Program-made: the position numbers and the translations under genes
Assembly (NCBI GenBank): GCA_965267185.1
Contig: OZ253937.1
Location: 1,984,001 to 2,048,000 of the forward strand
Source of the DNA: G965267185 sp965267185
GTDB taxonomy: Bacteria > Pseudomonadota > Alphaproteobacteria > UBA6615
Length of the DNA stretch: 64,000 bases
Direction: 5' to 3'
In this document: piece by piece, positions 16,800 through 25,465 of the stretch
Layout of the letters: each line of letters opens with the position of its first letter
Position numbering within the stretch: the first letter of the stretch is position 1
Notes under the pieces: model-generated
Seen by the model: the letters and a program-made list of their open reading frames with translations, nothing else
Told to the model about the DNA's origin: nothing
The model's database searches: none

Positions 16800-17375
16800 T
16801 CAACTATCCATCTGGGCTTGGCGCAAGGTGTTGAACACTTGCCTCGCTTCCTTCACGCCTTCGAATGCTTGAGAGGAAGGCGAGATGCCAGGCCATGGTG
16901 CATTTCGATATAAATTATCGAACATCTTCTGTGGCCCGAGTGCGATCGTTCCACTGCCATTACGTTTCTCGCGCAAGGTGATGTCTGAAAGAGTACGCAG
17001 GTTGAGCGACTTCAACCGTCGGCGAAACAGACCAGACTGAATGATTACACGGTTATTCGTGATGCCGTAGGTGGTGTTGCGTCGTCTCAGGACATCCAGC
17101 CAAAATCGCCCAAAAACAAACTGAAGTCCGATAACAATGAAGAAACCCAAAATCGAATAAATCGCTATGGCGGAACCATGAATCTCCGCCTCGCTAGTCA
17201 CCAAAAGCACCAACACACCGATCATGAAACCAAGCCACAGCAGACTGAAGGGAACAACAATCAGATCGGTTCCGTAAAAAGTAACTCCCTGTCTCGGCCG
17301 GCCGGCCCAAAGCAAGTTCTCGCCTGGATCCAGCACCGACCGCATTTCGTTCTCGGCGTCGGTATCTCTCGTCAT
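16800..17375 (-). CDS. PH-like domain membrane protein, copy 1
   Basis: 191 residues, same architecture as the next gene: LWAGRPRQG, two hydrophobic helices (about 38-60 and 70-92), RRRNTTYGITNNRVIIQSG and the shared LKSLNLRTLSDITL. The C-terminal GVKEARQVFNTLRQAQ is repeated nearly unchanged in copy 2. The more variable membrane helices and conserved soluble part suggest duplication followed by divergence. Function unknown. First gene of the unit that ends with the GFA gene. Confidence 0.85.
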   Translation of the reverse strand: MTRDTDAENEMRSVLDPGENLLWAGRPRQGVTFYGTDLIVVPFSLLWLGFMIGVLVLLVTSEAEIHGSAIAIYSILGFFIVIGLQFVFGRFWLDVLRRRNTTYGITNNRVIIQSGLFRRRLKSLNLRTLSDITLREKRNGSGTIALGPQKMFDNLYRNAPWPGISPSSQAFEGVKEARQVFNTLRQAQMDS

Positions 17376-17435
17376 CGTACAAACTTATGGATCAGTAATG
17401 AAAACCCGCCTACCCCCAGGTCAGCATCTGCACGA

Positions 17436-18569
17436 CTATTTTCCACGCGCACCGATCGGCCAGATATCGACTAATGTGTCGCCGCGCACACAGTGATAAT
17501 AGTCGTACAAATTAACCGTGGGATCGCAGTGGGGCACCATGCACTCGATGGCGGTTCCCAGGGCCAATACTTCGCCCGGCGGGAGCTCGATCCGGCCGAA
17601 CTCGTCGCCCGCGAATTTATAGAGAGACCCCTTCGGCGCCCCCCGCGCCAGCACGGGCAACGGTCCGTCAGTCGCGAATGCCTTAAGTCCCGCGTCGGTC
17701 GTCGCTTGGCCGGACCAGTTGGCGCTGGTGACGGTCATCTGCACAAACAAGGCGGCCTCGAACGGCGGACGGCCATCCGGCCACAACGCCCGATCGGCGT
17801 ATTCCACGTCCATGAAAATGTACGAACCCGTCTGTAACTCGGTGTAGACCGCTAACTCGCTGTCGATTTCAAAAGTACCGGTTCCCGCGCCGGTCACGAT
17901 TCCCGGCGGCAGATCCACAGCGGCGAGTTCGTCGATCACGTAGCGTAGCTGCTCCGATGCTTCAGCTGCTGCGGTTTCCCGAAGAGAAAACTCCATATGC
18001 TGCAGGTGACCGCCATAGGCCTGAACACCTGCGAATTCCAGATGCGATGCAGCGTCGACCAGACGGGCCAGATCGATCGCGGCTTCGGCGGATGCAACAC
18101 CGGTGCGCCGGTGTCCAATGTCCACATCGACCAGTAGTTTGAGCGGAGCGTCTGCCTCTGCCGCTGCCTGATTAAAAGCCGCCGCACTATCGGGGTCGTC
18201 GCAAACGGCCATCAGTCGCGAAGCGCTCGCGTTGAGCCTTGCCAAGCGGGCGACCTTGGCGTCGCCGGCCGTCGGCGACGTTATCAACAAGTTGGAGATA
18301 CCACCTGCCGCCATTACCTCCGCTTCACCGATGGTGGCACAGCAAATCCCAACCGCGCCCGCCGCGAGCTGGCACTGGGCGATATCCACCGACTTGTGGG
18401 ATTTTGCATGGGGGCGCAAAGCGATATCGCGCGTTTGGCAGAAGCCGGCCATGCGCGCCACATTCTCTTCAAAACGGTCCAGATCGAGAACGAGCGCCGG
18501 CGTGGCCAATTGCCACCGCGATCCCGCCTGGCCGATCAAATCGGCGTTCGGAGCTAAGTCTACTGTCAT
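17436..18569 (-). CDS. PLP-dependent D-threonine aldolase / D-serine dehydratase-like enzyme
   Basis: 377 residues. Alanine-racemase-type N-terminal barrel with the PLP lysine K56 in LRPHAKSHKS, LLVDVDIGHRRTGV for phosphate contacts, VTGAGTGTFE, and a C-terminal metal pair in VPHCDPTVN. This combination defines the DSD1 / low-specificity D-threonine aldolase group: fold-type III PLP enzymes that also need a divalent metal. The reaction is cleavage or dehydration of a D-hydroxy amino acid; which one cannot be decided. It stands alone; the divergent neighbour is a membrane protein gene. Confidence 0.9.
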   Translation of the reverse strand: MTVDLAPNADLIGQAGSRWQLATPALVLDLDRFEENVARMAGFCQTRDIALRPHAKSHKSVDIAQCQLAAGAVGICCATIGEAEVMAAGGISNLLITSPTAGDAKVARLARLNASASRLMAVCDDPDSAAAFNQAAAEADAPLKLLVDVDIGHRRTGVASAEAAIDLARLVDAASHLEFAGVQAYGGHLQHMEFSLRETAAAEASEQLRYVIDELAAVDLPPGIVTGAGTGTFEIDSELAVYTELQTGSYIFMDVEYADRALWPDGRPPFEAALFVQMTVTSANWSGQATTDAGLKAFATDGPLPVLARGAPKGSLYKFAGDEFGRIELPPGEVLALGTAIECMVPHCDPTVNLYDYYHCVRGDTLVDIWPIGARGK

Positions 18570-18725
18570 CGTTCAACCATAAACGTCTGACCCCAGGGGT
18601 TTCCGTTTCCGGCAACAGTATCGTTCACAGCTGCGTTAACAGCCAAGGGGCTCCATCGACAGTCAGGAGTGCATGGCTTATGGGCCATGTTGCCCACCCC
18701 GGTCGAACCGAACAACGAGTGCTCC

Positions 18726-19724
18726 ATGCCAGCATCGCTCTACAAATACATCATTCAGGAAAGTGGCCGCGCACAAGTCGTCGCCGTCATCCTAACCTTG
18801 GCACTAGTGCCGCTGGCGACGGTCCCGCTCGACCTGCAGCGCCGCATGCTCAACGACGCGGTCGAAGGCGGCAATCTGGACCTCTTGATCAAACTCGGCT
18901 TGCTTTATCTGGGCGCGATCATCGTCAGCGACACCCTGAAATATGCGATGAACAGGGTGCGCGGCCGGATTACCGCAAAGGTCACCCATGCGCTGCGCCA
19001 CTCGGTGTACTACTGCGTTTATACGGTGGTGAAGCCGGAGAGCTGGAAACACGGCAATCACCAGGGCGTCGACGAAGGCGCCGTGGTCTCCATGCTATCG
19101 TCGGAGGTCGAGAAACTCGGGGGCTTCGCCGGGCAAGCAATCTCGCAACCTGTTCTGCAAATCGGAACAGCGGTCGTCGTCATCGGCTACATGCTATTTA
19201 TCGAGCCGCTCGTGGCTGGCATCGCACTTGCTCTCTACGCGCCACAGCTGGTCATCGTTCCGTGGCTTCAAACCAAGATAAATGCGTTGGCGCTGACCCG
19301 TGCTGTCTATGTGCGCAAGCTGGGAGCATTCGTTGTCGAGATCGCCGAGGAGGAAGCCATCGGCAACGAGGTGCCGGAGCAATTCCTCAACATCACCAAC
19401 GATATTTTTGCCGTTCGCCTGCGCATCGAGAAGCTGAAATGGCTGATGAAGGCGTTGAACAACTTCCTCATGAAGCTGGGGCCCTTCGGCATCATCGCCT
19501 TCGGCGGCTGGATGGTGATGCAGGACCGATTGGAGGTCGGCGTAATCGTCGCCTTCATCTCCGGCTTCGAGCGCCTCGGCGGACCGATGCGCGACACCAT
19601 AGCCTTCTACCGCCAGGTCAGTGACGCCAAGATGAAATATGGACTGCTGGTAAACTCGTTCTCCAGCCATGAACCCGGCACGCCACATGGCCCCGAGCTA
19701 GCTCCAGAACCGGCTGCCGCCTGA
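18726..19724 (+). CDS. Stand-alone ABC exporter-type transmembrane domain
   Basis: 332 residues from ATG 18726. It begins like type-I exporter half-transporters with about six membrane segments, LDLQRRMLNDAVEGG and the intracellular loops typical of the ABC membrane fold, but ends after the sixth helix with a Pro/Glu/Ala-rich tail. No Walker A, Walker B or ABC signature is present, and no ATPase gene is adjacent. An alternative GTG at 18669, with CAGGAG just upstream, would add 19 residues. It may borrow an ATPase encoded elsewhere or act without one. Confidence 0.75.
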   Translation: MPASLYKYIIQESGRAQVVAVILTLALVPLATVPLDLQRRMLNDAVEGGNLDLLIKLGLLYLGAIIVSDTLKYAMNRVRGRITAKVTHALRHSVYYCVYTVVKPESWKHGNHQGVDEGAVVSMLSSEVEKLGGFAGQAISQPVLQIGTAVVVIGYMLFIEPLVAGIALALYAPQLVIVPWLQTKINALALTRAVYVRKLGAFVVEIAEEEAIGNEVPEQFLNITNDIFAVRLRIEKLKWLMKALNNFLMKLGPFGIIAFGGWMVMQDRLEVGVIVAFISGFERLGGPMRDTIAFYRQVSDAKMKYGLLVNSFSSHEPGTPHGPELAPEPAAA

Positions 19725-19778
19725 CATAGCAGACCCGCAAAGTCGTTGGTTGGACATCGGTCAAGCGGCCTCTATAAA

Positions 19779-19798
19779 AACGGGCAGCAAGCCCCGTT
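19779..19798 (+). terminator. Possible weak terminator after the ABC membrane gene
   Basis: AACGGGC (19779-19785), loop AGCAA, then GCCCCGTT (19791-19798) with one bulged C, followed by CTT. It is 55 bp after the stop and 28 bp before the monooxygenase start. Short T-run only. Confidence 0.35.
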
Positions 19799-19825
19799 CT
19801 TGCCGATTATTCGAGGCATTTACCG

Positions 19826-21487
19826 ATGACCAGTGCCGGTAACTCAGAGGAAATTCGCACGCCCATATTGATTGTCGGCGGCGGCATGGTGGGCCTGTCC
19901 CTCGCGGTCGACCTGGGCACGCGCGGCGTCAACTGCATTCTCATCAACGACGGCGCCACGGAAGCTACACATCCCCAGGGGAACTCGCTTAATTCGCGCA
20001 CCATGGAGCACTACCGCCGCCTTGGCATTGCCGGCGAAGTGCGCAGCGCCGGACTGCCTGCCGACCACCCCACCGATGTGGTCTACGTCACCCGCTTTGC
20101 CGGCTGGGAACTGGCGCGCCTGCCGATGCCCTCGACCGCCGAAAAACTGCACGACCCAACCAACTCCGAGCACATGAAACTGACGCCGGAGCCAATGCAC
20201 CGGGCCAACTTTTTCTACATCGAGACAATTCTCAAAAAACGCGCCGAGGCTCTGACCAGTGTCGATGTGCGCTTCGGCTGGCGGCTGCTGGAATTCGAGC
20301 AAAGCGCAGACTCGGTAACCGCCCAAGTCGAGCGCGTGGCCGACGGAAGCCGCCACACGATCCGGAGCGACTGGCTGATCGGCTGCGATGGCCCCCGCTC
20401 CACGGTGCGTCAAGCACTCGGGATCGGCTACGGCGGCAAAGGTGGCGAGGACGATACCTTCATGCGCGGGCGCATGTTGTCGAGCTATGTGGAGGCGCCG
20501 GGGCTGCTCGACCTTATGCCGCTCACGCCGGGCTGGCATTATTGGACAGTCAACGCCGACGCCCGCTCCAGTGTCGCCGCCCTTGATGCCAAAGGAAAAT
20601 ACGTCGCGCTCACACGGATCCCGCCCGGCGTCGAGTTTGCCGATGTCGACCCGGTTGCCAGTTTTCGCGCCACCGTCGGCGCCGATATTCCGATCAAGGT
20701 ACATTCGGCGAAGCCGTGGACCGCCGGTCTCGCCCTGGTCGCCGACCGCTATCAAGACCGCCGTGTTCTCATGGCCGGCGACTCGATTCATCTGTTCACG
20801 CCGACGGGTGGATTCGGCATGAACACCGGCGTCGACGATGTCGCCAACTTGGCGTGGAAACTCGCCGCCGTCGTCGAAGGGTGGGCGCCGCCTTCGCTGC
20901 TCGATACTTACGAAGCCGAGCGGCGGCCGATCGGCATCCGAAACACCACCATGTCGCACCAGTTCGCCAGCGCGGTGGCCAACCTCGAAATCCCGGCGGA
21001 ACTGGAAGACGACAGCACCGCCGGCGACGCCGCCCGCCGCAAGATCGGCGCCTATCTGGCGACATTTACCGAAGAATTCCGCTCCCTCGGGATCCAGCTT
21101 GGCGCGCGCTACGACGGTTCCTCGCTGATCGCAGAGGATAGCGAAGCACCGCCGCCGGATTCGCCCTTCGAATATCAGCCCTCTGCCGTTCCGGGCGGGC
21201 GGGCGCCGCACGCCTGGCTCGACGACGGGCGCGCCCTTTCCGACACGCTTGGTGCAGGGTTTACGCTTCTGAGGCTCACGGAGACAGCATCAGACGGACA
21301 CGAACTCGCGTCAGCCGCCGCGGCTCGCGGCATACCGCTCGACGCGGTTACCGTGACGGATGCCCGCGTTCGTGAACTCTATCAGAAAGACTTGGTATTG
21401 ATCCGTCCGGATCAGCACATTGCGTGGCGCGGCAATGCCACACCGGCAGATGCGGAGAGCCTGCTCGCCCGCCTTGTTGGAGGCTAG
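19826..21487 (+). CDS. FAD-dependent aromatic-type monooxygenase (class A)
   Basis: 553 residues. FAD-binding GGGMVG (18-23), the NAD(P)H/FAD motif LIGCDGPRSTVRQ, and the second FAD motif MAGDSIHLFTPTGGFGMNTG are all intact. A C-terminal thioredoxin-like domain after residue 400 matches the phenol hydroxylase / MhpA / PgaE branch of the family. These enzymes hydroxylate phenolic or polyketide compounds. The gene converges on a binding-protein-like gene and shares a long hairpin over its stop. Confidence 0.92.
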   Translation: MTSAGNSEEIRTPILIVGGGMVGLSLAVDLGTRGVNCILINDGATEATHPQGNSLNSRTMEHYRRLGIAGEVRSAGLPADHPTDVVYVTRFAGWELARLPMPSTAEKLHDPTNSEHMKLTPEPMHRANFFYIETILKKRAEALTSVDVRFGWRLLEFEQSADSVTAQVERVADGSRHTIRSDWLIGCDGPRSTVRQALGIGYGGKGGEDDTFMRGRMLSSYVEAPGLLDLMPLTPGWHYWTVNADARSSVAALDAKGKYVALTRIPPGVEFADVDPVASFRATVGADIPIKVHSAKPWTAGLALVADRYQDRRVLMAGDSIHLFTPTGGFGMNTGVDDVANLAWKLAAVVEGWAPPSLLDTYEAERRPIGIRNTTMSHQFASAVANLEIPAELEDDSTAGDAARRKIGAYLATFTEEFRSLGIQLGARYDGSSLIAEDSEAPPPDSPFEYQPSAVPGGRAPHAWLDDGRALSDTLGAGFTLLRLTETASDGHELASAAAARGIPLDAVTVTDARVRELYQKDLVLIRPDQHIAWRGNATPADAESLLARLVGG

Positions 21488-21497
21488 GCGAGCAGGC
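21459..21497. terminator. Nested hairpin spanning the monooxygenase stop codon
   Basis: GCCTGCTCGCC (21459-21469) and GGCGAGCAGGC (21487-21497) are perfectly complementary; within the 17-nt loop GCCT and AGGC form a second stem. The stop TAG (21485-21487) touches the right arm. Located between convergent genes. Confidence 0.65.
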
Positions 21498-21505
21498 AGA
21501 ACCGG

Positions 21506-22381
21506 TTAGTCAGCGAGGGTAAAGATCGACTTCTCGTAGTCGCCCTGCCCCATATTGCCATCGGCGAATATTTCGTGCTGGGCAACCCATTCGAACGAAC
21601 GCTCGAACGTGTCTTTGGTGTAGCTTTCGAATACGATCCGCTCGCCCGGTCCCCAGCGGCGTGTGTCCATGCGCGCGTGGAACCGCTCGGGGAACTCGTT
21701 CTCGTAATAATGAGTGTAGAGTTCGGGCCTCAGATCGATTTCGATCTGGGCTTTCTTCAGCGCCGCATAGTATTTGCGGATGTCTTCAGGATCGGTGCCG
21801 TCTTTAATGTTGGCGGCGATCATGAACGTCGTGTCGGCGACCTTGCGGAACCCAAGCTGCTCGGCCAAATAGTAGGGGCCGCTGAATAGCGCGGCAGCCG
21901 GCGACTTACCGTCGATCAACAGCTCCATGCGGTTGAACAGCATACCGTCGTGGAACGACAAGTTGATCGAATCCGCGTCCATGAACCGCTCGAGGACCTG
22001 GATCGTGGAATAGTGGCTGCCCGACTGGAACCCGACGGAAATCGGAACGCCGGCGAGATCTTCCGGGGTCTTTACGTCGGAATCGGCCGGTACGAAAATA
22101 CCCGACGGCGCCACCGAATAAGCGTCGGCGAAGATCTTCGTATGCCCAGCAGATGCGGCGACATTGACCGTCCAATGGCAGGCGCACGACACCGTCGATT
22201 CGCGGCCGCCTTCGATCGACTGATAAGCACCAACCCCGTCCCCAGTGTCGTGGATCGCGCCATCGCTGGAGCGTACTTTTTCCTGGAAGACGTAATCGAG
22301 GCCTTCCTCTTTGAAAAAGTCCAATTCCTCGGCAACCCACTCATGAAGCCGGAAATGAGGCTCGATGATAAATTTTGACAT
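21506..22381 (-). CDS. Substrate-binding-protein-like (NMT1/THI5-type) protein without signal peptide
   Basis: 291 residues. The two-lobed periplasmic-binding pattern is visible: SGIFVPADSDVKTPEDLAGV and ISVGFQSGSHYSTIQVLERF are the typical lobe-1 to lobe-2 region of NMT1/THI5 and taurine-type receptors, followed by LFSGPYYLAEQLGF. ATG 22381 is set by an AAAGGGAG site. The start MSKFIIEPHFRLHEW has no signal peptide, so the protein is probably cytoplasmic and may be an enzyme with this fold rather than a transport receptor. No permease or ATPase gene adjoins it. Function uncertain. Confidence 0.7.
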   Translation of the reverse strand: MSKFIIEPHFRLHEWVAEELDFFKEEGLDYVFQEKVRSSDGAIHDTGDGVGAYQSIEGGRESTVSCACHWTVNVAASAGHTKIFADAYSVAPSGIFVPADSDVKTPEDLAGVPISVGFQSGSHYSTIQVLERFMDADSINLSFHDGMLFNRMELLIDGKSPAAALFSGPYYLAEQLGFRKVADTTFMIAANIKDGTDPEDIRKYYAALKKAQIEIDLRPELYTHYYENEFPERFHARMDTRRWGPGERIVFESYTKDTFERSFEWVAQHEIFADGNMGQGDYEKSIFTLAD

Positions 22382-22628
22382 AGCGTAACTCCCTTTAATC
22401 CTTCGCAGTGCCGCCCGCACCGTACATACATATCGGTGCGGGGCGGTAGTCAATTCGGGGGGAACACTAACATTTTGCTATGCAATTTCTGCATCTCTTA
22501 TCGCAACCCAGCCACCACGGACGCACATATCGCTTCACGGTTAATTTACAGCGCTTGCCGCTCCATGAGCGGAGCTCTACCATCCCATGCACAGATCGCA
22601 TAACGCTCACTGAGCAAGGAGATCCACG

Positions 22629-23063
22629 ATGACCAGCCAAAGCGCCGTAAAAACCGAAGATCTAACAGCGCAAGAATACGCCGTCGCCCGAAAATCCGAC
22701 CCCAATTACGTCAAAGGCCGGCGCGACTTCTTCAAGTATGTCGACCTCGGCGTGACCGACGCGAGCCAGGGGCGCATGCGCGTCCAGAAGACGTCGGCGA
22801 CCGACGGGCTATCGCAGCCAACCGGCTGGCACTATCACAAATGCGAAGGCCAGTTCGTTTATATGCTCGATGGCTGGCTTGAGCTGCAGTTCGCCGACGG
22901 CGAGACGGTCCGGCTGGAGGAAGGCGATTCGGTCTATATTCCCGGCTACGCTCCCCACAACGAAATCCGTACATCCGACGCGTTCGAGCTGCTCGAATTC
23001 TCCGTACCGGCGGATATGGGTACCGATGTTTGCGACCCGCCCGCCGGGTTCAGCACCGACTAG
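22629..23063 (+). CDS. Cupin-domain protein
   Basis: 144 residues. Motif 1 is TGWHYHKCEGQFVYML with two His and a Glu, motif 2 GDSVYIPGYAPHNEI with the last His. All four metal ligands are visible. The start follows AAGGAGATCC. The N-terminal part resembles small cupins linked to aromatic or quinol metabolism, but no substrate can be named. Its stop overlaps the stop of the dienelactone hydrolase gene (CTAG). Confidence 0.88.
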   Translation: MTSQSAVKTEDLTAQEYAVARKSDPNYVKGRRDFFKYVDLGVTDASQGRMRVQKTSATDGLSQPTGWHYHKCEGQFVYMLDGWLELQFADGETVRLEEGDSVYIPGYAPHNEIRTSDAFELLEFSVPADMGTDVCDPPAGFSTD

Positions 23064-23842
23064 CTTGGTGCGGTCCTATACGGGTTAAGCTGGCGCTGGT
23101 ACATCGCGAAGATCAGCTCCCAATCGCGCTCCGCGGCGGCCTTGTCAAAAACGTCGCGGTCGGGAATGGCATAGCCGTGATCGACTTGCCGGTGCACTTC
23201 GTCGTGGTAGTCCACCGCGGCGTCGGCGAAGGCATCGCGCACCGCCGCGATCACCTCAGGCGGTGTGTAGTGGTCGAGCTCGCCGTAACCGCAATAGATT
23301 TCGCCCTGCATTTTCGGCGCGTCCAAATGGGGAGAATCGGCGGCCTCGGTAACTAAGCGCGTGCCATGTAGGCTCGCATTCGCGCGAAACGCATCGGGAA
23401 ACGCCCCGGCGGCGCGGACGACCAAGCGGCCGCCCAAGCAGTAACCGATCGACCCGGCCGGTCCGGGGCGGATATCCCCATCCCCGGCAAAATAGTCGAG
23501 CACGGCACCGGTATCGGAGACCGCGAGTTCGTCGGTCAGATGGGATAGGAAGGAGAGAATTTTCTCCTGCTCGGCTGCATCGAGTGCCTTTAGCGAGATC
23601 GTTTTACCGTCGGCGTGGCGATAGTCGAAATTGATGCCGCCCTTCCGGTAGTAAAAATTCGGCACCGCCACTGCATAGCCGACCGTCCCGATCCGCCGCG
23701 CGATATCGAAAAGTTGCTCACGCACACCCCACACGTCCATAAACAGAACGACCGGTGGAAAGGGTCCACCCTGTTCGGGATGGGTGATAAAAGTCTCCAT
23801 TCGCCCGTGCGGTGTTTCAATTTCGACAACCCGCTCTTTCAT
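23060..23842 (-). CDS. Dienelactone hydrolase family protein
   Basis: 260 residues. Catalytic triad Cys135 (GYCLGG), Asp190 (GELDHYTP) and His222 (VDHGYAIP) as in carboxymethylenebutenolidase. ATG 23842 follows GGGAGGA; in-frame codons further upstream look untranslated. The founding enzyme opens dienelactone in the chlorocatechol pathway; many relatives act on other lactones and esters. It faces the cupin gene with a 4-bp overlap of the stops. Confidence 0.9.
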   Translation of the reverse strand: MKERVVEIETPHGRMETFITHPEQGGPFPPVVLFMDVWGVREQLFDIARRIGTVGYAVAVPNFYYRKGGINFDYRHADGKTISLKALDAAEQEKILSFLSHLTDELAVSDTGAVLDYFAGDGDIRPGPAGSIGYCLGGRLVVRAAGAFPDAFRANASLHGTRLVTEAADSPHLDAPKMQGEIYCGYGELDHYTPPEVIAAVRDAFADAAVDYHDEVHRQVDHGYAIPDRDVFDKAAAERDWELIFAMYQRQLNPYRTAPS

Positions 23843-24018
23843 ATCCGCCGGTCCTCCCCGATGTTTGCAGCCCAGCATATCAGGCAAGCTTTTAGCCAAC
23901 ACCCGTTCATATGTTCGTCACAATGCGGGTCTTTTGCCGGCCGACGTGGTACTGTGGCTAAACCCGGGCGGTTGTTAGGGATCTTAGTCTCTGACCGCAC
24001 AGCAACTGAGAGGCCGCA

Positions 24019-24189
24019 ATGGCGCGCAGAACGAATTACAAGTTCGAAAAGCTCGAGCGCGAACGGCGCAAAGCAGAGAAGAAAGCCGCAAAAGCCGAGG
24101 CCAAGAGGGCGGCGGCTGCAGCCCTTAAAGACCCGCTCGCCGCTGATACCGACGAACCGGCGGCGGACGCCGACCGCGACGGCAACTGA
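24019..24189 (+). CDS. Small highly charged protein
   Basis: 56 residues. A basic first half MARRTNYKFEKLERERRKAE continues into an Ala/Lys coiled-coil-like stretch and ends in an acidic DTDEPAADADRDGN tail. The start follows TGAGAGG. Proteins of this kind (basic MARR-NYKFEK start) recur in Alphaproteobacteria as unannotated short genes; function unknown. It lies 23 bp upstream of the GFA gene on the same strand. Confidence 0.7.
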   Translation: MARRTNYKFEKLERERRKAEKKAAKAEAKRAAAAALKDPLAADTDEPAADADRDGN

Positions 24190-24212
24190 TCAACGGATAC
24201 GACGACGAGGAC

Positions 24213-24650
24213 GTGGTGAAAATCGACGGTGGCTGCCATTGCGGCAACATAACGTACGAAGCGGAAATCGACCCGGAAAACGTCGTGATCTGTCACTGCA
24301 CCGATTGCCAAACCCTGTCAGGTTCCGCCTTTCGCACCGTCGCGCTGTCACGCGTCGGCACCTTCAAACTGCTATCGGGCGAACCGAAGATCTATGTGAA
24401 GGTCGCCGAAAGCGGCGCCAATCGCCAGCAGGCCTTTTGTCCGGACTGCGGCACTCCGATCTTTTCCACTTCGGAAGATACAGGCCCGAAAATTCACGGC
24501 ATCCGAGCCGGCACCATTCGCCAACGCGATCAACTCATTCCCCAGAAACAAGTCTGGGCGCGGTCCGAACAACACTGGGTGGACGACTTGGGATCTATGC
24601 CGAAGCTCGCCCAGCAGTCGCAATTGCCGCTCAACCCGGCTGCCGATTGA
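24213..24650 (+). CDS. GFA family protein (second copy in window)
   Basis: 145 residues. Zinc cysteines in GGCHCGNITY (C8, C10), VICHCTDCQ (C27, C29, C32) and FCPDCGTP. GTG 24213 is the likely start, immediately followed by a second GTG. The C-terminal SEQHWVDDL and Q-rich end are typical. It is more similar to the standard GFA pattern than the copy at 15803. Probably co-transcribed with the 56-residue gene upstream. Confidence 0.9.
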   Translation: MVKIDGGCHCGNITYEAEIDPENVVICHCTDCQTLSGSAFRTVALSRVGTFKLLSGEPKIYVKVAESGANRQQAFCPDCGTPIFSTSEDTGPKIHGIRAGTIRQRDQLIPQKQVWARSEQHWVDDLGSMPKLAQQSQLPLNPAAD

Positions 24651-24810
24651 ACAAATTCGATATTGTCCCAGTTGGGGAACTTGGCCCAAAGAACGCCCGC
24701 AAAACATCCTGGCTTTTCACGCCGCCACGCACATGTTCGTCGGCGTGGTAGTCCAGGAAAAACTCATTACCAGGCCGGTAGTCTAGGCGAACGACGACCT
24801 CAGCGTGCAC
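24631..24810 (-). CDS. Possible short protein overlapping GFA gene end
   Basis: 59 residues from GTG 24810 with AGGAGG directly against the start codon, which is closer than usual. It overlaps the end of the upstream membrane gene by 11 bp and the facing GFA gene by 20 bp. The sequence, with YRPGNEFFLDYHADEHVRGG, looks composed like a real soluble protein, but the GC-rich context gives open frames by chance. I do not recognise a family. Confidence 0.3.
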   Translation of the reverse strand: MHAEVVVRLDYRPGNEFFLDYHADEHVRGGVKSQDVLRAFFGPSSPTGTISNLFNRQPG

Positions 24811-25369
24811 CTCCTGTGCCCGGGTCGTCCAATTGCGGCGTAAACCGGTAGGCGATCACATAGGAAATAGCGATCAGCGCGATGTAGGTACTGTGCTCCC
24901 AGAGCTCGGCACGGCCGCCGAACAAAATGTCGCCCAGCGCGAAGAATGCGAACAAAGCAAGGCTCAGCTCCAGAGCGATCAAGTTGAGCCGCGCCGGATC
25001 GAACGCGGTTAGCCGGCTGCGCCCATAGACAACGACGAAGAACAACGCACCGAGCGCCACTTCGTAGGCGCAGATACCTCGCAGCGCCGCGGTCGCGACC
25101 CATTCCGGCAAGCCGATTCTGGCGAAATACTCAACGAAGCTGGCATCGCGGGTAATCCCGAAGAACTTCGGAGCGTTGAAAACCTTGTCGAGGCCGTTCA
25201 TCGACCAGAACACGGCCCAAAAGGTGCTCAATAGAAGCTGGAACCGGGCCGCGCTTCGCTCAGCGTAGCTTCGGCGTGCCCGGGTGGTCATTGGTATCGA
25301 GGTTGCCCGGCTGTGGTCGTCATGAGCCCAGCTCCCGGACGTTCGATTTAGCGTCGGTGTTATTGTCAT
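24800..25369 (-). CDS. DoxX/DoxD-like small membrane protein
   Basis: 189 residues. About 40 polar N-terminal residues, then four membrane segments (near 45-62, 90-113, 125-147 and 155-175). FWAVFWSMNGLDKVFNAPKF resembles the first helix of DoxX-like proteins, a loose group of four-helix membrane proteins; membership is inference. GGAGGA at good spacing supports ATG 25369. Confidence 0.65.
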   Translation of the reverse strand: MTITPTLNRTSGSWAHDDHSRATSIPMTTRARRSYAERSAARFQLLLSTFWAVFWSMNGLDKVFNAPKFFGITRDASFVEYFARIGLPEWVATAALRGICAYEVALGALFFVVVYGRSRLTAFDPARLNLIALELSLALFAFFALGDILFGGRAELWEHSTYIALIAISYVIAYRFTPQLDDPGTGGAR

Positions 25370-25465
25370 CTTGCGTCCTCCACCTCCACCCCACGTAGCC
25401 GTGACCGCCGCGCACGTAAGTGACCAGCATCACAGGAAGGACTTTTTTTTGAAATCTTTTGCGCG

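Noticed and set aside
18239..19624. Long open frame of 461 codons overlapping the ABC membrane gene
   Set aside because: It is rich in Arg, Ser and Pro, typical of out-of-frame reading of GC-rich coding DNA. The overlapping frame encodes a coherent six-helix membrane domain.
19844..21211. Open frame of 455 codons antisense to the flavin monooxygenase
   Set aside because: No motif or fold signature; the plus strand has complete FAD-binding motifs over the same region.
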